Part shown: positions 35,400 through 43,975 of the stretch, one piece after another
Layout: each line of letters begins with the position of its first letter
How positions within the stretch are numbered: the first letter of the stretch is position 1
From: Mycolicibacterium sp. CBMA 226
GTDB taxonomy: Bacteria; Actinomycetota; Actinomycetes; Mycobacteriales; Mycobacteriaceae
Assembly (NCBI RefSeq): GCF_009729075.1
Contig: NZ_VTGY01000022.1
Coordinates: 124,001-188,000, forward strand
DNA length: 64,000 nt
Reading direction: 5' to 3'
Position numbers and translations under genes: made by a program
Notes under the pieces: model-generated
The model's database searches: none
Told to the model about the DNA's origin: nothing
The model's input: only the letters and a program-made list of their open reading frames with translations

Positions 35400-35669
35400 T
35401 TAACCGTTGTCCAAGTTGGCGATCGAGCGCATGTGGGTGGAGCCCTTCTCGACGATGTCGTTCAGGGTGGCGATGAGCTGGTTGAAGTCCTCGTGCTGCT
35501 GTGCCGAGGTGTTTCCGTAACCGCCGGCGTAGGTGCCGCGCCACGCGGCGGCGAGCATGGTCTGCTGCGTGTCGGCGATCTGGTGGAGCTTGGTGACCGC
35601 CATGTCCCGGGCGTGGGTGATCTGCTGAATTTTCTGTTCGGCCTCGGCCGGGGTGAGCTGCACTGTCAT
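35400..35669 (-). CDS. WXG100 protein with W-R-G turn (Esx partner B)
   Basis: 89 aa from ATG 35669. First helix (TPAEAEQKIQQITHARDMAV), turn AAWRGTYAGGY with the canonical Trp-x-Gly, and a second helix to the end (NDIVEKGSTHMRSIANLD). First gene of the WXG100 pair. Secreted by the ESX machine as a dimer with the product of 35104-35385 (family-based inference). Confidence 0.9.
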   Translation of the reverse strand: MTVQLTPAEAEQKIQQITHARDMAVTKLHQIADTQQTMLAAAWRGTYAGGYGNTSAQQHEDFNQLIATLNDIVEKGSTHMRSIANLDNG

Positions 35670-35743
35670 GATTCTGCGTTGCCTTTCTATCGGGTGATCT
35701 TTGCATCCAACGGTGTTGCGGCTCAGACGATCTGCGTGCGGGC

Positions 35744-36556
35744 CTAGCAGTCCCCCCATCTCTCGCCGGAAAGCTCGACAAGCCGGTCGACGGCCTGGCT
35801 GATGGCATGCGCGGAGCCCGCCTTGAGCGTGGTCCACAGCTGCCCGGTCGGCGAGGCGCTCGGTGTCGCGATGATCCGGCCCCGCTTGGTGTAGAAGACG
35901 CCGACGGCCGCCGAGGTGCGCGTGACCCGGTCTTGTCCAGCGACCATTGCGTGATAGACGATCTCGGCGAATGCCTCTCGAGACGCCAGCGCGATGCCGA
36001 GCACCATCGCCGAACGGGAGTCAACACCGAGTGCGCGGACCCGATCGGCCATGACCGCCGCATCGTGGGACCCGCTGAGTGCGTCGGCCATGGCGTCAGT
36101 CGGCGCGCCGATCGCCTGAATCGGGGCGGCGGCGGACGGCGGCAGTTCACCGAGCAGTACCGCGGTGGCGTCGCCAAGTTCGGCGGCGCGGCCGATGTCG
36201 CGGAGCAGCACGTGATCACCGAGCCTGCGGGCCAGCACGCCGGTAAAGCCGGTCCGGCCGAGGCAGACTCTGCAGGTGCCCTCGGGGGTGACAAGACGCA
36301 TGGCCAGGGCGCGCTGAGGCCGTTGCAGCGCCTGCAGCAGCGCCGCCAGATCGGTATCGACCGCCCCGTCCACCACCAGCCCACGACGGGCCAGCGCCAC
36401 GGTGGCCCAATCCCAGGCCGCCTGCTGTCCGCTGATCGTCGCGTGCCGCCGCCTCGTCGCGAGTACCGCCGGGAAGCTCTGTACGCCAACGCGTGCCGCC
36501 GCCGCGTGTAGCTCGTCGTCGGACAGCGTGAACTGTGGTCGCAGCGCGGCGGTCAT
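35744..36556 (-). CDS. espG: EspG, PE/PPE chaperone
   Basis: 270 aa from ATG 36556, overlapping the PPE stop (ATGA, 36553-36556). FTLSDDELHAAAARVGVQSF, then LARRGLVVDGAVDTDLAALL and the C-terminal KRGRIIATPSASPTGQLWTTL are the recognised EspG blocks. EspG keeps PPE proteins soluble and system-specific; its coupling to the PPE gene directly upstream matches that role. The gene order PE-PPE-EspG-Esx-Esx here is like that of classical ESX loci. Confidence 0.85.
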   Translation of the reverse strand: MTAALRPQFTLSDDELHAAAARVGVQSFPAVLATRRRHATISGQQAAWDWATVALARRGLVVDGAVDTDLAALLQALQRPQRALAMRLVTPEGTCRVCLGRTGFTGVLARRLGDHVLLRDIGRAAELGDATAVLLGELPPSAAAPIQAIGAPTDAMADALSGSHDAAVMADRVRALGVDSRSAMVLGIALASREAFAEIVYHAMVAGQDRVTRTSAAVGVFYTKRGRIIATPSASPTGQLWTTLKAGSAHAISQAVDRLVELSGERWGDC

Positions 36557-37647
36557 AGGGTCAACTTCTTGTCGACGCCGATCACCGGCGGCGCAACCCA
36601 CCGGTCCGACACCGCTTCCAGGGTGCGCTCAGGATGGTCGAACTCCGGTGCAGCCGGCTCGTCGGCGGTCACCAGTTCATCGAACAGTGCGGTGTTCGCG
36701 CCCCAACTCACCTGGGACACCACGAACGGCGCGTCGGTCTGCTGCGCGTCGGGCAGCCAGTGCTGGTCTTCGGGTGCCGCGATTCCGGCTTCACCGCCAC
36801 CGTCGAGGGCAGCTGCCGGGCGCACCGACTCGAATTCGCGGTCGGTGTCGCCGCGGACGTGCCCGGCTAGCGGCGCATACGGTGCGCCGGCCCCGTAGCC
36901 CGTGCTTGCGGCGGTGACCGCTGACGGCATCTTCTGGGGGGCCCTGGTGTCCTGGGAGCTGTTGGGGCCGTTGGGCTTCCACGGGGCCAGCGGTGGTGGC
37001 GGTGCCGCAGCCCCGCCGTTGATCCCTGGTGCCGCCGCGTGAGAGCCGCCGGCCCCGCCGGCGTGCGCGTCCGCCGGCGATGTGGTGTCCTTGTCCGCGG
37101 CGCTGCCGGTGATGCGCGGCGGCATCGGTTGATCCCACCGCTCGGCCAGCGCGCTGCAGGCGTCCTCATACTGGTGCATGACGATCGCCGCGTCGGACTG
37201 CTGACCCGCGGCCGCTTCATCGAATTCGGCGAACTGGCCGGTGAGTATCGCGCCGTTGTAGGCAGCCAGGGAATCCATCATGTCGTGGGCCGCCTTGGCT
37301 TGGACTGCCTCGGCCACCGTCGGCATCGCCAGTACGGCAACGGTATTGGCGACCGCGGCGGCCTCGGCGCGCTGACCGTTGGCCGCCGCACTTAAGCTGA
37401 CCGCCTGCAGCCAGCTGCCGAATTCCTCGAGACGGCGCAGAGCGGCCGCCGCCCCTTGGCTGTCGTTGGCGGCCTTGAACCGCTCCAGAACCGCGTCGAA
37501 GTCGGTTGACACGCTGGCCAATTCGTCGGCCACGCGTACCCAGGCCGCGCCCGCCTCGCCGACCGACGACGGGCCAGGCCCATCGGTCAGGTCACGCGCG
37601 AGCTGCTCGGTGCTGCGCGATTCCCACGCGACGTCGGTGAAACCCAC
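36553..37647 (-). CDS. PPE-like protein
   Basis: 364 aa from GTG 37647 with GGGGAA upstream. The first ~165 residues form the PPE-type helical domain: VAWESRSTEQLARDLTDGPG, then five long helices including AAAVANTVAVLAMP. The name-giving PPE triplet is replaced, as in several plasmid and ancestral ESX PPE proteins. The C-terminal half is Pro/Ala/Gly-rich with a final hydrophobic-charged end (VGVDKKLTL). It forms a pair with the PE-like protein encoded just upstream and overlaps espG. Confidence 0.75.
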   Translation of the reverse strand: MGFTDVAWESRSTEQLARDLTDGPGPSSVGEAGAAWVRVADELASVSTDFDAVLERFKAANDSQGAAAALRRLEEFGSWLQAVSLSAAANGQRAEAAAVANTVAVLAMPTVAEAVQAKAAHDMMDSLAAYNGAILTGQFAEFDEAAAGQQSDAAIVMHQYEDACSALAERWDQPMPPRITGSAADKDTTSPADAHAGGAGGSHAAAPGINGGAAAPPPPLAPWKPNGPNSSQDTRAPQKMPSAVTAASTGYGAGAPYAPLAGHVRGDTDREFESVRPAAALDGGGEAGIAAPEDQHWLPDAQQTDAPFVVSQVSWGANTALFDELVTADEPAAPEFDHPERTLEAVSDRWVAPPVIGVDKKLTL

Positions 37648-37700
37648 GCTCGATGTTCCCCTTCAGATCGGCGCCTGCCGGCGCCCGCCGGACCGGCGGT

Positions 37701-37997
37701 TCAGACCACGGTGTCCTGGTCTGCGTCCACCACCCTGTCGTTGTGTGCGCGCAGCGTCAGTGCTGCACCGCGCAACTGACCCACCCCCGCATCGGCGGAC
37801 GTGCTGAAATCGCTGTGCACCTCGTTGAGGGTGGTGGCCACGCGCTGGGACACCTCGTCGCGGCCCGGTGCCGTCACCGTCAGTGCGGGGGCTTCGGCGC
37901 GCATCACGTGCTCGATCCGGGCGGCCAGCGCTTCCAATTGCTTTGTCGCGTCGGCTACTTCGTCGGGCTGAAGCGAAAGACCGGTAGTGGTTGGCAT
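37701..37997 (-). CDS. PE-like protein
   Basis: 98 aa from ATG 37997 with GAGGAG upstream. Two helices: SLQPDEVADATKQLEALAAR and, after TAPGRDEVSQRVATTLNEVH, the second helix. The DEVS motif is the familiar PE turn. It precedes the PPE gene by 53 nt. PE and PPE should fold as a dimer recognised by EspG; the C-terminal YxxxD/E export signal is not obvious. Confidence 0.75.
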   Translation of the reverse strand: MPTTTGLSLQPDEVADATKQLEALAARIEHVMRAEAPALTVTAPGRDEVSQRVATTLNEVHSDFSTSADAGVGQLRGAALTLRAHNDRVVDADQDTVV

Positions 37998-38013
37998 GGA
38001 CGTGCTCCTCGTG

Positions 38014-39363
38014 TCAGATTCGCAATTCAATATCAGGTGTGTCGTTGAACTCGACCTCTCCAATCACCGGAGGGGCCGCGGTGCCGAGATCGCCGACGAT
38101 CTCGTCTCCCTGGTCAGAGGTGTGCAGGAAGGAGGCGGCCTGGTGTCCGCTGACACTCGCTTTGCCGGCGGCAGGCGAGCCGGCGCCCATCATCCCGGCA
38201 CCGCCCATCCCCACCCCGGTGGATGCGGCCACCGTGCGGGCCCCGCCCGTCTGCGCCGGGACCACCGTCGCGGCGGTCTCGGCCGGCGGCGACGCAAACG
38301 CCACCACCGGGCGGGAAGTGAGTGCGGTGACCGCAGGGCCACCACCGAAACCGCCAGCGATACCGCCGGGGCCAAGGGCCGCGGCCGCGCCCCCCGGCAT
38401 CGAGTCGGACGGTGACCCGTTCTCGCCCAAGGGGTTCTGGCTGGGATCAGTGGGCTGATGGTCCTGGGCTGCTTTGCCCGCGGATTGCACGCCGCTGCTG
38501 ATGGCGCCGGTGCCGCTGGAAATGCCGCCGGCAGCCAGCTGGGCCACCGGCGCGAGCGCGGACAACACCTGGGGTGCCTCGGCCACCAGCACCGGCGCCC
38601 CGGCCGTGGTGACCGCCGCGGCCTCAGTCGCCAGTGCGCCCTGTAGCTGGGTGACCACGGTCGCCCCCATCGAAATGGCCTTGGTGGCCGCGGAGATCGC
38701 TGCGACCCATCCCCACGGGAAGATGATATTCGGGCCGATCGCCGCGATCGTGGCCTGAAAGTCGCCGATGATCGTGAGCAGGTGAATCTGTCCTTGGTGT
38801 ACCTGGGCGGCGGCGTTTGCGACGCTGCGCCGCACCTCCATCGACTGCTCACCGACCCGTGAGCCGTCCTGGACTGCGGCGGTGGTTTTGCTGGCCGCTG
38901 CGGTGCTGGCGTGCCCGGTCCAACCGTCCTGCAGGCCGGCCAACGCCTGCTGCAACGGACCCGCGCTGCTGTCGAACGCCTTCGAGATGCCGGTGAACAT
39001 CTGGGTTGGGTCGGCGTTGCCGAAATTGCCCGAACCCAGCGTTCCCAGTGCGTCGGTCACCGGCTGAATCAGCGACATCGGGTCGAATCCGCCTGTCCCC
39101 GGCGCAGACTGCGGTGCGGGGCCCGGCTGGTCGGGTGTGCCGGAGTCGTGCGAGGACGTATTGTCGGCCGGGATGTCAGGTCTCGGGGCGTCGGGCCGGG
39201 CCGGGGCCAGGCCGAGCCGGGACAACACGTCACGTACCGGCAGATTGAGGTAGTCCACCAGGTTCTGTTCGTGCGCTGCGATGACGGGTGCGGCGTCGCC
39301 AACCGGCAGATGGTGCGCCACCTGGCCTATCGGGTTCGCCTGCGGCGTCGCTACATCGGCCAT
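38014..39363 (-). CDS. Large ESX-associated substrate (EspA/EspE-like)
   Basis: 449 aa. Residues ~1-95 are a proline-rich head; ~95-250 is helical with an LQDGWTGHASTAA turn (a W-T-G WXG motif) and a hydrophobic helix (ITIIGDFQATIAAIGPNIIFPW); the remainder is Gly/Ala-rich and ends acidic (VEFNDTPDIELRI). This general plan matches EspA/EspE-type secreted proteins of ESX-1. The downstream-facing EspC-like gene at 39378 is 14 nt away, like the espA-espC pairing. The equivalence is inferred from layout rather than clear sequence identity. Confidence 0.6.
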   Translation of the reverse strand: MADVATPQANPIGQVAHHLPVGDAAPVIAAHEQNLVDYLNLPVRDVLSRLGLAPARPDAPRPDIPADNTSSHDSGTPDQPGPAPQSAPGTGGFDPMSLIQPVTDALGTLGSGNFGNADPTQMFTGISKAFDSSAGPLQQALAGLQDGWTGHASTAAASKTTAAVQDGSRVGEQSMEVRRSVANAAAQVHQGQIHLLTIIGDFQATIAAIGPNIIFPWGWVAAISAATKAISMGATVVTQLQGALATEAAAVTTAGAPVLVAEAPQVLSALAPVAQLAAGGISSGTGAISSGVQSAGKAAQDHQPTDPSQNPLGENGSPSDSMPGGAAAALGPGGIAGGFGGGPAVTALTSRPVVAFASPPAETAATVVPAQTGGARTVAASTGVGMGGAGMMGAGSPAAGKASVSGHQAASFLHTSDQGDEIVGDLGTAAPPVIGEVEFNDTPDIELRI

Positions 39364-39377
39364 GGGCGGTCCTGGTT

Positions 39378-39665
39378 CTAGGCCTGATCTGTCCGCTGGA
39401 ATGACACTTTTGCCGCGTCAGTTGCGGCGCTGACTCCGGCGTGCGCTGCGCCCACCAGCAGTGTGCTCGTCAGGTTGTTGGCCTGCGCTGGTGCATAGGC
39501 AGCCAGGTATGTCGCACCGATGGGACCGATCGCCGCGGCCACCGATCCGAGCATCGCGTTCGAGTCCGCAGCCCCTGCTGCGGTAATGGCTTCCGAGGCC
39601 GCCGCGTTGACCGCAGCGAACGCGTCTAAAAGCCTTGGCACTACCTCAAATTCGGTTGCCACCAC
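39378..39665 (-). CDS. EspC-like small secretion target
   Basis: 95 aa from GTG 39665 (or 39662). A compact Ala-rich helical protein (FEVVPRLLDAFAAVNAAASE, then IGATYLAAYAPAQANN) of the size and composition of EspC/DUF2580 secretion targets, which pair with EspA. It precedes the EspA-like gene with a 14-nt gap. No signal peptide. Identification is by size, composition and position. Confidence 0.6.
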   Translation of the reverse strand: MVATEFEVVPRLLDAFAAVNAAASEAITAAGAADSNAMLGSVAAAIGPIGATYLAAYAPAQANNLTSTLLVGAAHAGVSAATDAAKVSFQRTDQA

Positions 39666-39784
39666 GGATACCCACTTCCCCCATCGGGATGGCCGCTGAC
39701 CATTGCAACGTAAAACGGATTCGGCACTCGTGCAAATACGTGCGCAGCCGGTGCAGGCGATTTAAGTCGGACGCTGCGCAGTCT

Positions 39785-40162
39785 TCATTCGCCGGTAACC
39801 TTGCGCCCGCGGTCCAAGTGCACCGTGGTGCCGTCCCAGCGGGTCAACGGCTGGGCGGCGAGGTCACCCAGACGGACGGTGAATTCACGCAGCAAGAACT
39901 GCTGGCGCTCGGCCGCGAGTGTCGCCGCGGCATGCGCCGTGCTCACGATGAGGTCGGCCAACGCGTCGGCACCGTGCCGGTAAGCCGTTGGCGCCAAATG
40001 CAATCCAGTCATCGCGCCAAAGCCGTCGACCTCGACGCTCACCGATTGGTCGGCGCTGCTCATCCGCACCTGGATCGATCGGCAGTGCTCGTCCATGGCT
40101 TGCATCAAATCGCGCTGCTTGACAACCCGCGCGATCACAGCATCAGCCAGACCACCGCTCAT
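39785..40162 (-). CDS. YbaB/EbfC-like protein (EspL-type, second copy)
   Basis: 125 aa from ATG 40162, which overlaps the preceding stop (ATGA, 40159-40162); an ATG at 40177 is the alternative. Leading helix (VVKQRDLMQAMDEHCRSIQV), then SVSVEVDGFGAMTGLHLAPT and a long last helix: the YbaB pattern. In ESX-1, EspL of the same fold is needed for stable EspE/EspB-type substrates. It sits right before the EspC/EspA-like pair, suiting such a role. Confidence 0.7.
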   Translation of the reverse strand: MSGGLADAVIARVVKQRDLMQAMDEHCRSIQVRMSSADQSVSVEVDGFGAMTGLHLAPTAYRHGADALADLIVSTAHAAATLAAERQQFLLREFTVRLGDLAAQPLTRWDGTTVHLDRGRKVTGE

Positions 40163-40479
40163 ACCGGCCTCAGCCATGAATCCGGCGCTGCCTCGTCGGC
40201 ACCGCGCAATTGATCCTCCGCCTCAGCCAACTCGTCTTCGGTTGCCAGACCCAACGTGCCGATCACCGGGTCTGCGACGCCTTGGCTGGTCAGCGCGCGG
40301 CGCATGCGCACCTGGGCTCGCATCGCCGAAACCCGGCTCAGCAAAAGGATTTCGCGCGCCAAGTCGTCGGGCGCTCGGCGCAACTCTGCGGCATCAATCG
40401 TGATCGACGTCGGCAGTCCACGATCAGTTGTCGTGACGCGAACACCGCCGCCTGCCGAACTGACCTGCCCCAGCGCCAT
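40159..40479 (-). CDS. Small conserved protein heading the substrate operon
   Basis: 106 aa from ATG 40479 (GGGGG upstream). The fragment GGVRVTTTDRGLPTSITIDA resembles the beta strands of YbaB proteins, followed by a long helix (AREILLLSRVSAMRAQVRMR) and an acidic end. It may be a truncated YbaB-type fold or a distinct small family. First gene of the minus-strand run, divergent from eccA across 205 bp that should contain promoters for both. Confidence 0.65.
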   Translation of the reverse strand: MALGQVSSAGGGVRVTTTDRGLPTSITIDAAELRRAPDDLAREILLLSRVSAMRAQVRMRRALTSQGVADPVIGTLGLATEDELAEAEDQLRGADEAAPDSWLRPV

Positions 40480-40684
40480 ATGTATCACCCCCGGCCGCCT
40501 CGAAGCCCATGCGCAAACTTAGTACACTCGCCCTCGATCCGGCATCGGCGATACAGTGTGGCGGATCGTTTGGATGACATCACGCTGCTCATTTCCATCG
40601 TGGGCAACGGTCGATGGGCGCGTGCGCGCGGCCACCAGCGTGATCCCCGGAATCCGACCCGACAGAAGGTAGGAACCGACGTCG

Positions 40685-42517
40685 ATGAACGGCACCAGAG
40701 ATGCGCAACGGGTGTTCGACGCCGGCGTGTTGTCGCTCGGCATCCCCATCGACGGTTTTGAGGCCGAACGCGACACCTCCTACGCCGCTAGGGCTTTCAA
40801 GCGTGCCACCGAGTACGACCCGGACATGTGCGACGCCTGGTTGGGCCGGGCTGCAACCGGTGAGACCACCGCCGAGGTGCTGCATCACCTCTACCGCACC
40901 CGAGGGGCGCTGTCACGCGAGCAGCGCCGGCTCGGGCTGCCGCCGCGCACGCTCGGTGGCCGGTTTCCCACTGGCCTTTACCTGGACTACACGCTGAGCA
41001 CGCCGACTGAGGTGCACCTGGCCTATGCGGCCAGCCTCATTGCGGGCAAGGACTACGACGAAGCGGAACGGGTGCTCAGTGAACTCGGCGCGATGCGCGC
41101 TGCCGCGCCCGGCGGGGACACCGAATCCGCCGAGATTTACGACTACATGTGCGGGGTGCTGCACTTCACCACCCAGCGGTGGCCCGACGTGCTGACCGCG
41201 CTGACCCGCTCGCCGTCGTTCACCGACGAGTACATCGCCGCCGGCGCACACCTGATGGTGGGCTCGGCCTGCGCTCAGCTCGGGCTGTTCAGCGAAGGTT
41301 TGCGGCGACTTGATCAGGCGATCGACGGGCCCATCCCGGCGGCGCGGCGGGCAGCCGAATTCTGCAAGGGACTCACCCAGCGCGAAACGGGCGATGAGCC
41401 CGAGGCCCGGCGGACCTTCGAGCGGATCTACAGCGAGGAGCCCGGATTCGAGGCCAACCACGCCGCCCTCAACGACCCGAAATACCGGCTCATCATCACA
41501 ACCAAGGAAATCATCGACTCCCGCACCGACAAATGGGATCCCGCCAGCGTCCCGGCGACGACCGGCCTCGACCCGGCGACCCTCTCCGAACGCGGCAACG
41601 AGTACCTACGGACCGCGCAGGCCGAGTTGGACCGCCAGGTCGGGTTGGCCGAGGTCAAATTGCAGGTCGCCAAGCTGCGTTCAGCGGCTCGGCTGGCGAG
41701 AGTCCGGGAGGACAAAGGACTGACCACAGCGGCACGCAGCCTGCACCTGGCTTTCACCGGGCCGCCAGGAACCGGCAAGACGACGATCGCCCGAGTGGTC
41801 GCTCAAACATATTGTGGCCTGGGTCTTTTGAAGACACCCGCAGTCATCGAGGCCAAACGGCAGGACCTCGTCGGCCAACACCTGGGTAGCACGGCGATCA
41901 AGACATCGAAGCTCATCGACAGCGCCATGGACGGTGTCCTGTTCATCGACGAGGCCTACACCCTGATCCAGACCGGTCTAGCCGGTGGTGACGCGTTCGG
42001 GCGGGAAGCGGTGGACACCCTGCTCGCACGAATGGAAAACGACCGGCACCGGTTGGTCGTAATCATCGCGGGGTACGACGCCGACATCGACCGGCTCCTG
42101 GCTGCCAACGACGGCTTAGCATCCCGCTTCACCAAGCGGATCCGTTTCGCGTCGTACAGTCCCGCCGAACTCGGCGACATCGGCACGGTGATAGCCCGCA
42201 GCCGCGATGCCGAACTATCTGCCGAAGCCCACGCCGAGCTGGTTTCGGCGTGTACCCAGCTGTGTCACGCGCAATCGGTGGACCGCGACGGTCGCACGCG
42301 GCCGGCGATCGACCTGGCCGGCAATGGACGGTTCGTGCGGAACGTGATCGAATCGGCCGAGGAAGAGCGCGAGTACCGGCTCAGCGAAAGCCACGGCGTC
42401 GACCTCGAGTCTCTCGATGAAGCGAACCTGATGCGCATCGAAGCAGCTGACATGAAGGCAGCGCTGCATAGCGTCCTGACCAGTCTCGGCCTCAACACCC
42501 AGCAGGGGATCGCGTGA
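40685..42517 (+). CDS. eccA: EccA, AAA+ ATPase of type VII secretion
   Basis: 610 aa. The N-terminal ~280 residues are TPR-like helices (ERDTSYAARAFKRATEYDPD at the start). The C-terminal AAA+ CbxX/CfqX-type domain has Walker A GPPGTGKTT (~359-367), Walker B GVLFIDEAYTL and sensor segment LVVIIAGYDADIDRLL. EccA is cytosolic and helps separate EspG from PE-PPE substrates. Its presence excludes an ESX-4-type minimal system. The stop overlaps the next GTG (GTGA). AAGGTAGG upstream. Confidence 0.95.
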   Translation: MNGTRDAQRVFDAGVLSLGIPIDGFEAERDTSYAARAFKRATEYDPDMCDAWLGRAATGETTAEVLHHLYRTRGALSREQRRLGLPPRTLGGRFPTGLYLDYTLSTPTEVHLAYAASLIAGKDYDEAERVLSELGAMRAAAPGGDTESAEIYDYMCGVLHFTTQRWPDVLTALTRSPSFTDEYIAAGAHLMVGSACAQLGLFSEGLRRLDQAIDGPIPAARRAAEFCKGLTQRETGDEPEARRTFERIYSEEPGFEANHAALNDPKYRLIITTKEIIDSRTDKWDPASVPATTGLDPATLSERGNEYLRTAQAELDRQVGLAEVKLQVAKLRSAARLARVREDKGLTTAARSLHLAFTGPPGTGKTTIARVVAQTYCGLGLLKTPAVIEAKRQDLVGQHLGSTAIKTSKLIDSAMDGVLFIDEAYTLIQTGLAGGDAFGREAVDTLLARMENDRHRLVVIIAGYDADIDRLLAANDGLASRFTKRIRFASYSPAELGDIGTVIARSRDAELSAEAHAELVSACTQLCHAQSVDRDGRTRPAIDLAGNGRFVRNVIESAEEEREYRLSESHGVDLESLDEANLMRIEAADMKAALHSVLTSLGLNTQQGIA

Positions 42518-43569
42518 CACCGCACAACGACGGCGCCGACCTCGACACCGGCCCAATCGAGGTTCGGACAACAATTCCGAATACAATTGCACCCCAGAGT
42601 GGTTCCTTTACAACGAGCTTCACGACTGCCGAATCCAATGTGCCGCCTGGGCACCCCAAGTCCGCGCTGCCCACGGCCAGGGAGCTAGGTCTGGCGCGCA
42701 AACCCAGACCTCAATACCGCTGGCGCAAGATAATTCGCCAACTCAGCGGAGACACGAGCAACTTTGGCGACTCGGCCGGAGCATCAATGCCCATGGCATT
42801 CACCGACCGGGCAATCCGCCCCATCAGCGGGTCCTTCAGTATCGCCGTACTCTCGCTCAAGGGCGGCGTCGGCAAGACAACCACCGCCGTCTCGCTGGGC
42901 GCCACATTGGCCTCCATGCGCGGCGACCGAGTCATCGCCGTCGACGCCAACCCCGACCTCGGAACCCTCGCCCAACGGGGCCCCAGCGAGACCCGCCTCA
43001 CGGTGCGGGACCTGCTCGCAGACCAGCACGTCGACCGGTACTCCGACGTCCGCCGGTACACCTCGCAAAGTTCATCGCGACTGGAATTGCTTGCCTCAGA
43101 ACGTGATCCGGCAGTATCAGAGGCGTTCTCGGAAGCAGACTACCGCGCTGTGCACGACATCCTGCAAAGGTTCTACAACATCATCCTCACCGACTGCGGG
43201 ACCGGGCTCACCCACTCGGCGATGGCCGGCGTACTCGACGAGGCCGACGCGTTGGTTCTGGTGCTGTCACCGGCCATCGATTCGGCGCGTAGTGCGTTGG
43301 CCACCTTGGACTGGCTACAACACCACAGTTATGCCCGGCTGGTGCCCAATACCCGCGCGGTGATCAGCTGCGCTCGCCCAGGGCCGATGCCGGTCGACAT
43401 ATCTCAACTGTCGCAACACTTCCTACCGAGAGTGCATTCGGTGCGCGTCATCCCGTACGACCGCCATCTGGCCGAGGGCGCGGAAATCTCGCTCGAGCTC
43501 ATGGCCCGCAAGACCCGGCAGGCCTACGCCGATCTCGCGACGTCAATTGCCCAGAACTTCGCGAAATGA
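42514..43569 (+). CDS. MinD/ParA-like ATPase, EspI-type (second of three)
   Basis: 351 aa from GTG 42514, overlapping eccA. A short disordered Thr/Pro-rich head (VRTTIPNTIAPQSGSFTTSF) precedes a P-loop domain with KGGVGKTTTA (~115-122), VIAVDANPDLGTL and DCGTGLTHSAMAGVL. It is clearly paralogous to the protein at 24077 (both have RPISG/YPLSG...FRIAVLS(I/L)KGGVGKT and NPD(R/L)GTLA). Coupling to eccA places it inside the secretion operon. Confidence 0.85.
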   Translation: MTPHNDGADLDTGPIEVRTTIPNTIAPQSGSFTTSFTTAESNVPPGHPKSALPTARELGLARKPRPQYRWRKIIRQLSGDTSNFGDSAGASMPMAFTDRAIRPISGSFSIAVLSLKGGVGKTTTAVSLGATLASMRGDRVIAVDANPDLGTLAQRGPSETRLTVRDLLADQHVDRYSDVRRYTSQSSSRLELLASERDPAVSEAFSEADYRAVHDILQRFYNIILTDCGTGLTHSAMAGVLDEADALVLVLSPAIDSARSALATLDWLQHHSYARLVPNTRAVISCARPGPMPVDISQLSQHFLPRVHSVRVIPYDRHLAEGAEISLELMARKTRQAYADLATSIAQNFAK

Positions 43570-43942
43570 CGTGGTTCAGGGTTTAGCCTGCAAGACCGTG
43601 CGCCAGCCACCGGCGTAAGGTCCACGCCCGACGTCCACGAACGCTTTCCTGAAGCGCTGTGTGAGGTCCTTGCAATCACACGCTGGGTGAGCGCGCCGGG
43701 ACCGACTTGACCGTGTGAACCTGGGGCGATAAGAGCGAGCTGCTGCCCGTACAAATCGATGGCGCGGTGCGCCATGGCAGCGATGTCAGCATCAATCGGC
43801 GGTCACCCCGTCACCGACACGGTGCTGAGCCGGGGCTTGGTGCTCTCTAGGACCTTGAGAATTGGTGTCGGGCAGTGTCCTCAACTCGCGGGACAATTGG
43901 TGAGGAGGCCGCACAGCGGGCCAGTAGTGGGGGAGAAACAAC
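43570..43942. other. Intergenic stretch, no convincing gene
   Basis: About 370 bp between the second MinD-like gene and the leader ORF. A minus frame (43775-43524) begins MAHRAIDLYGQQLALIAPGS but soon loses normal protein character, runs into the MinD gene and has no ribosome site. It could be a decayed gene start. No hairpin or repeat stands out. Confidence 0.4.
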
Positions 43943-43975
43943 ATGGTGCACAACCACATCCGAGTGCGGCCATGA
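43943..43975 (+). CDS. Ten-residue leader ORF overlapping a membrane-protein gene
   Basis: ATG 43943 follows GGGGGAGAAACA, the best ribosome site in the area, and encodes MVHNHIRVRP then TGA. Its stop overlaps the ATG of the next gene (ATGA, 43972-43975). The main gene has no ribosome site of its own, so translation probably depends on this leader. The peptide has two His and two Arg, but no run long enough to call an attenuator. Confidence 0.45.
   Translation: MVHNHIRVRP

Noticed and set aside
43524..43775. Minus-strand frame beginning MAHRAIDLYGQQLALIAPGS
   Set aside because: First 35 residues look protein-like, but there is no start site, the frame then turns Ser/Arg-rich and overlaps the MinD-like gene; at most a decayed gene start.
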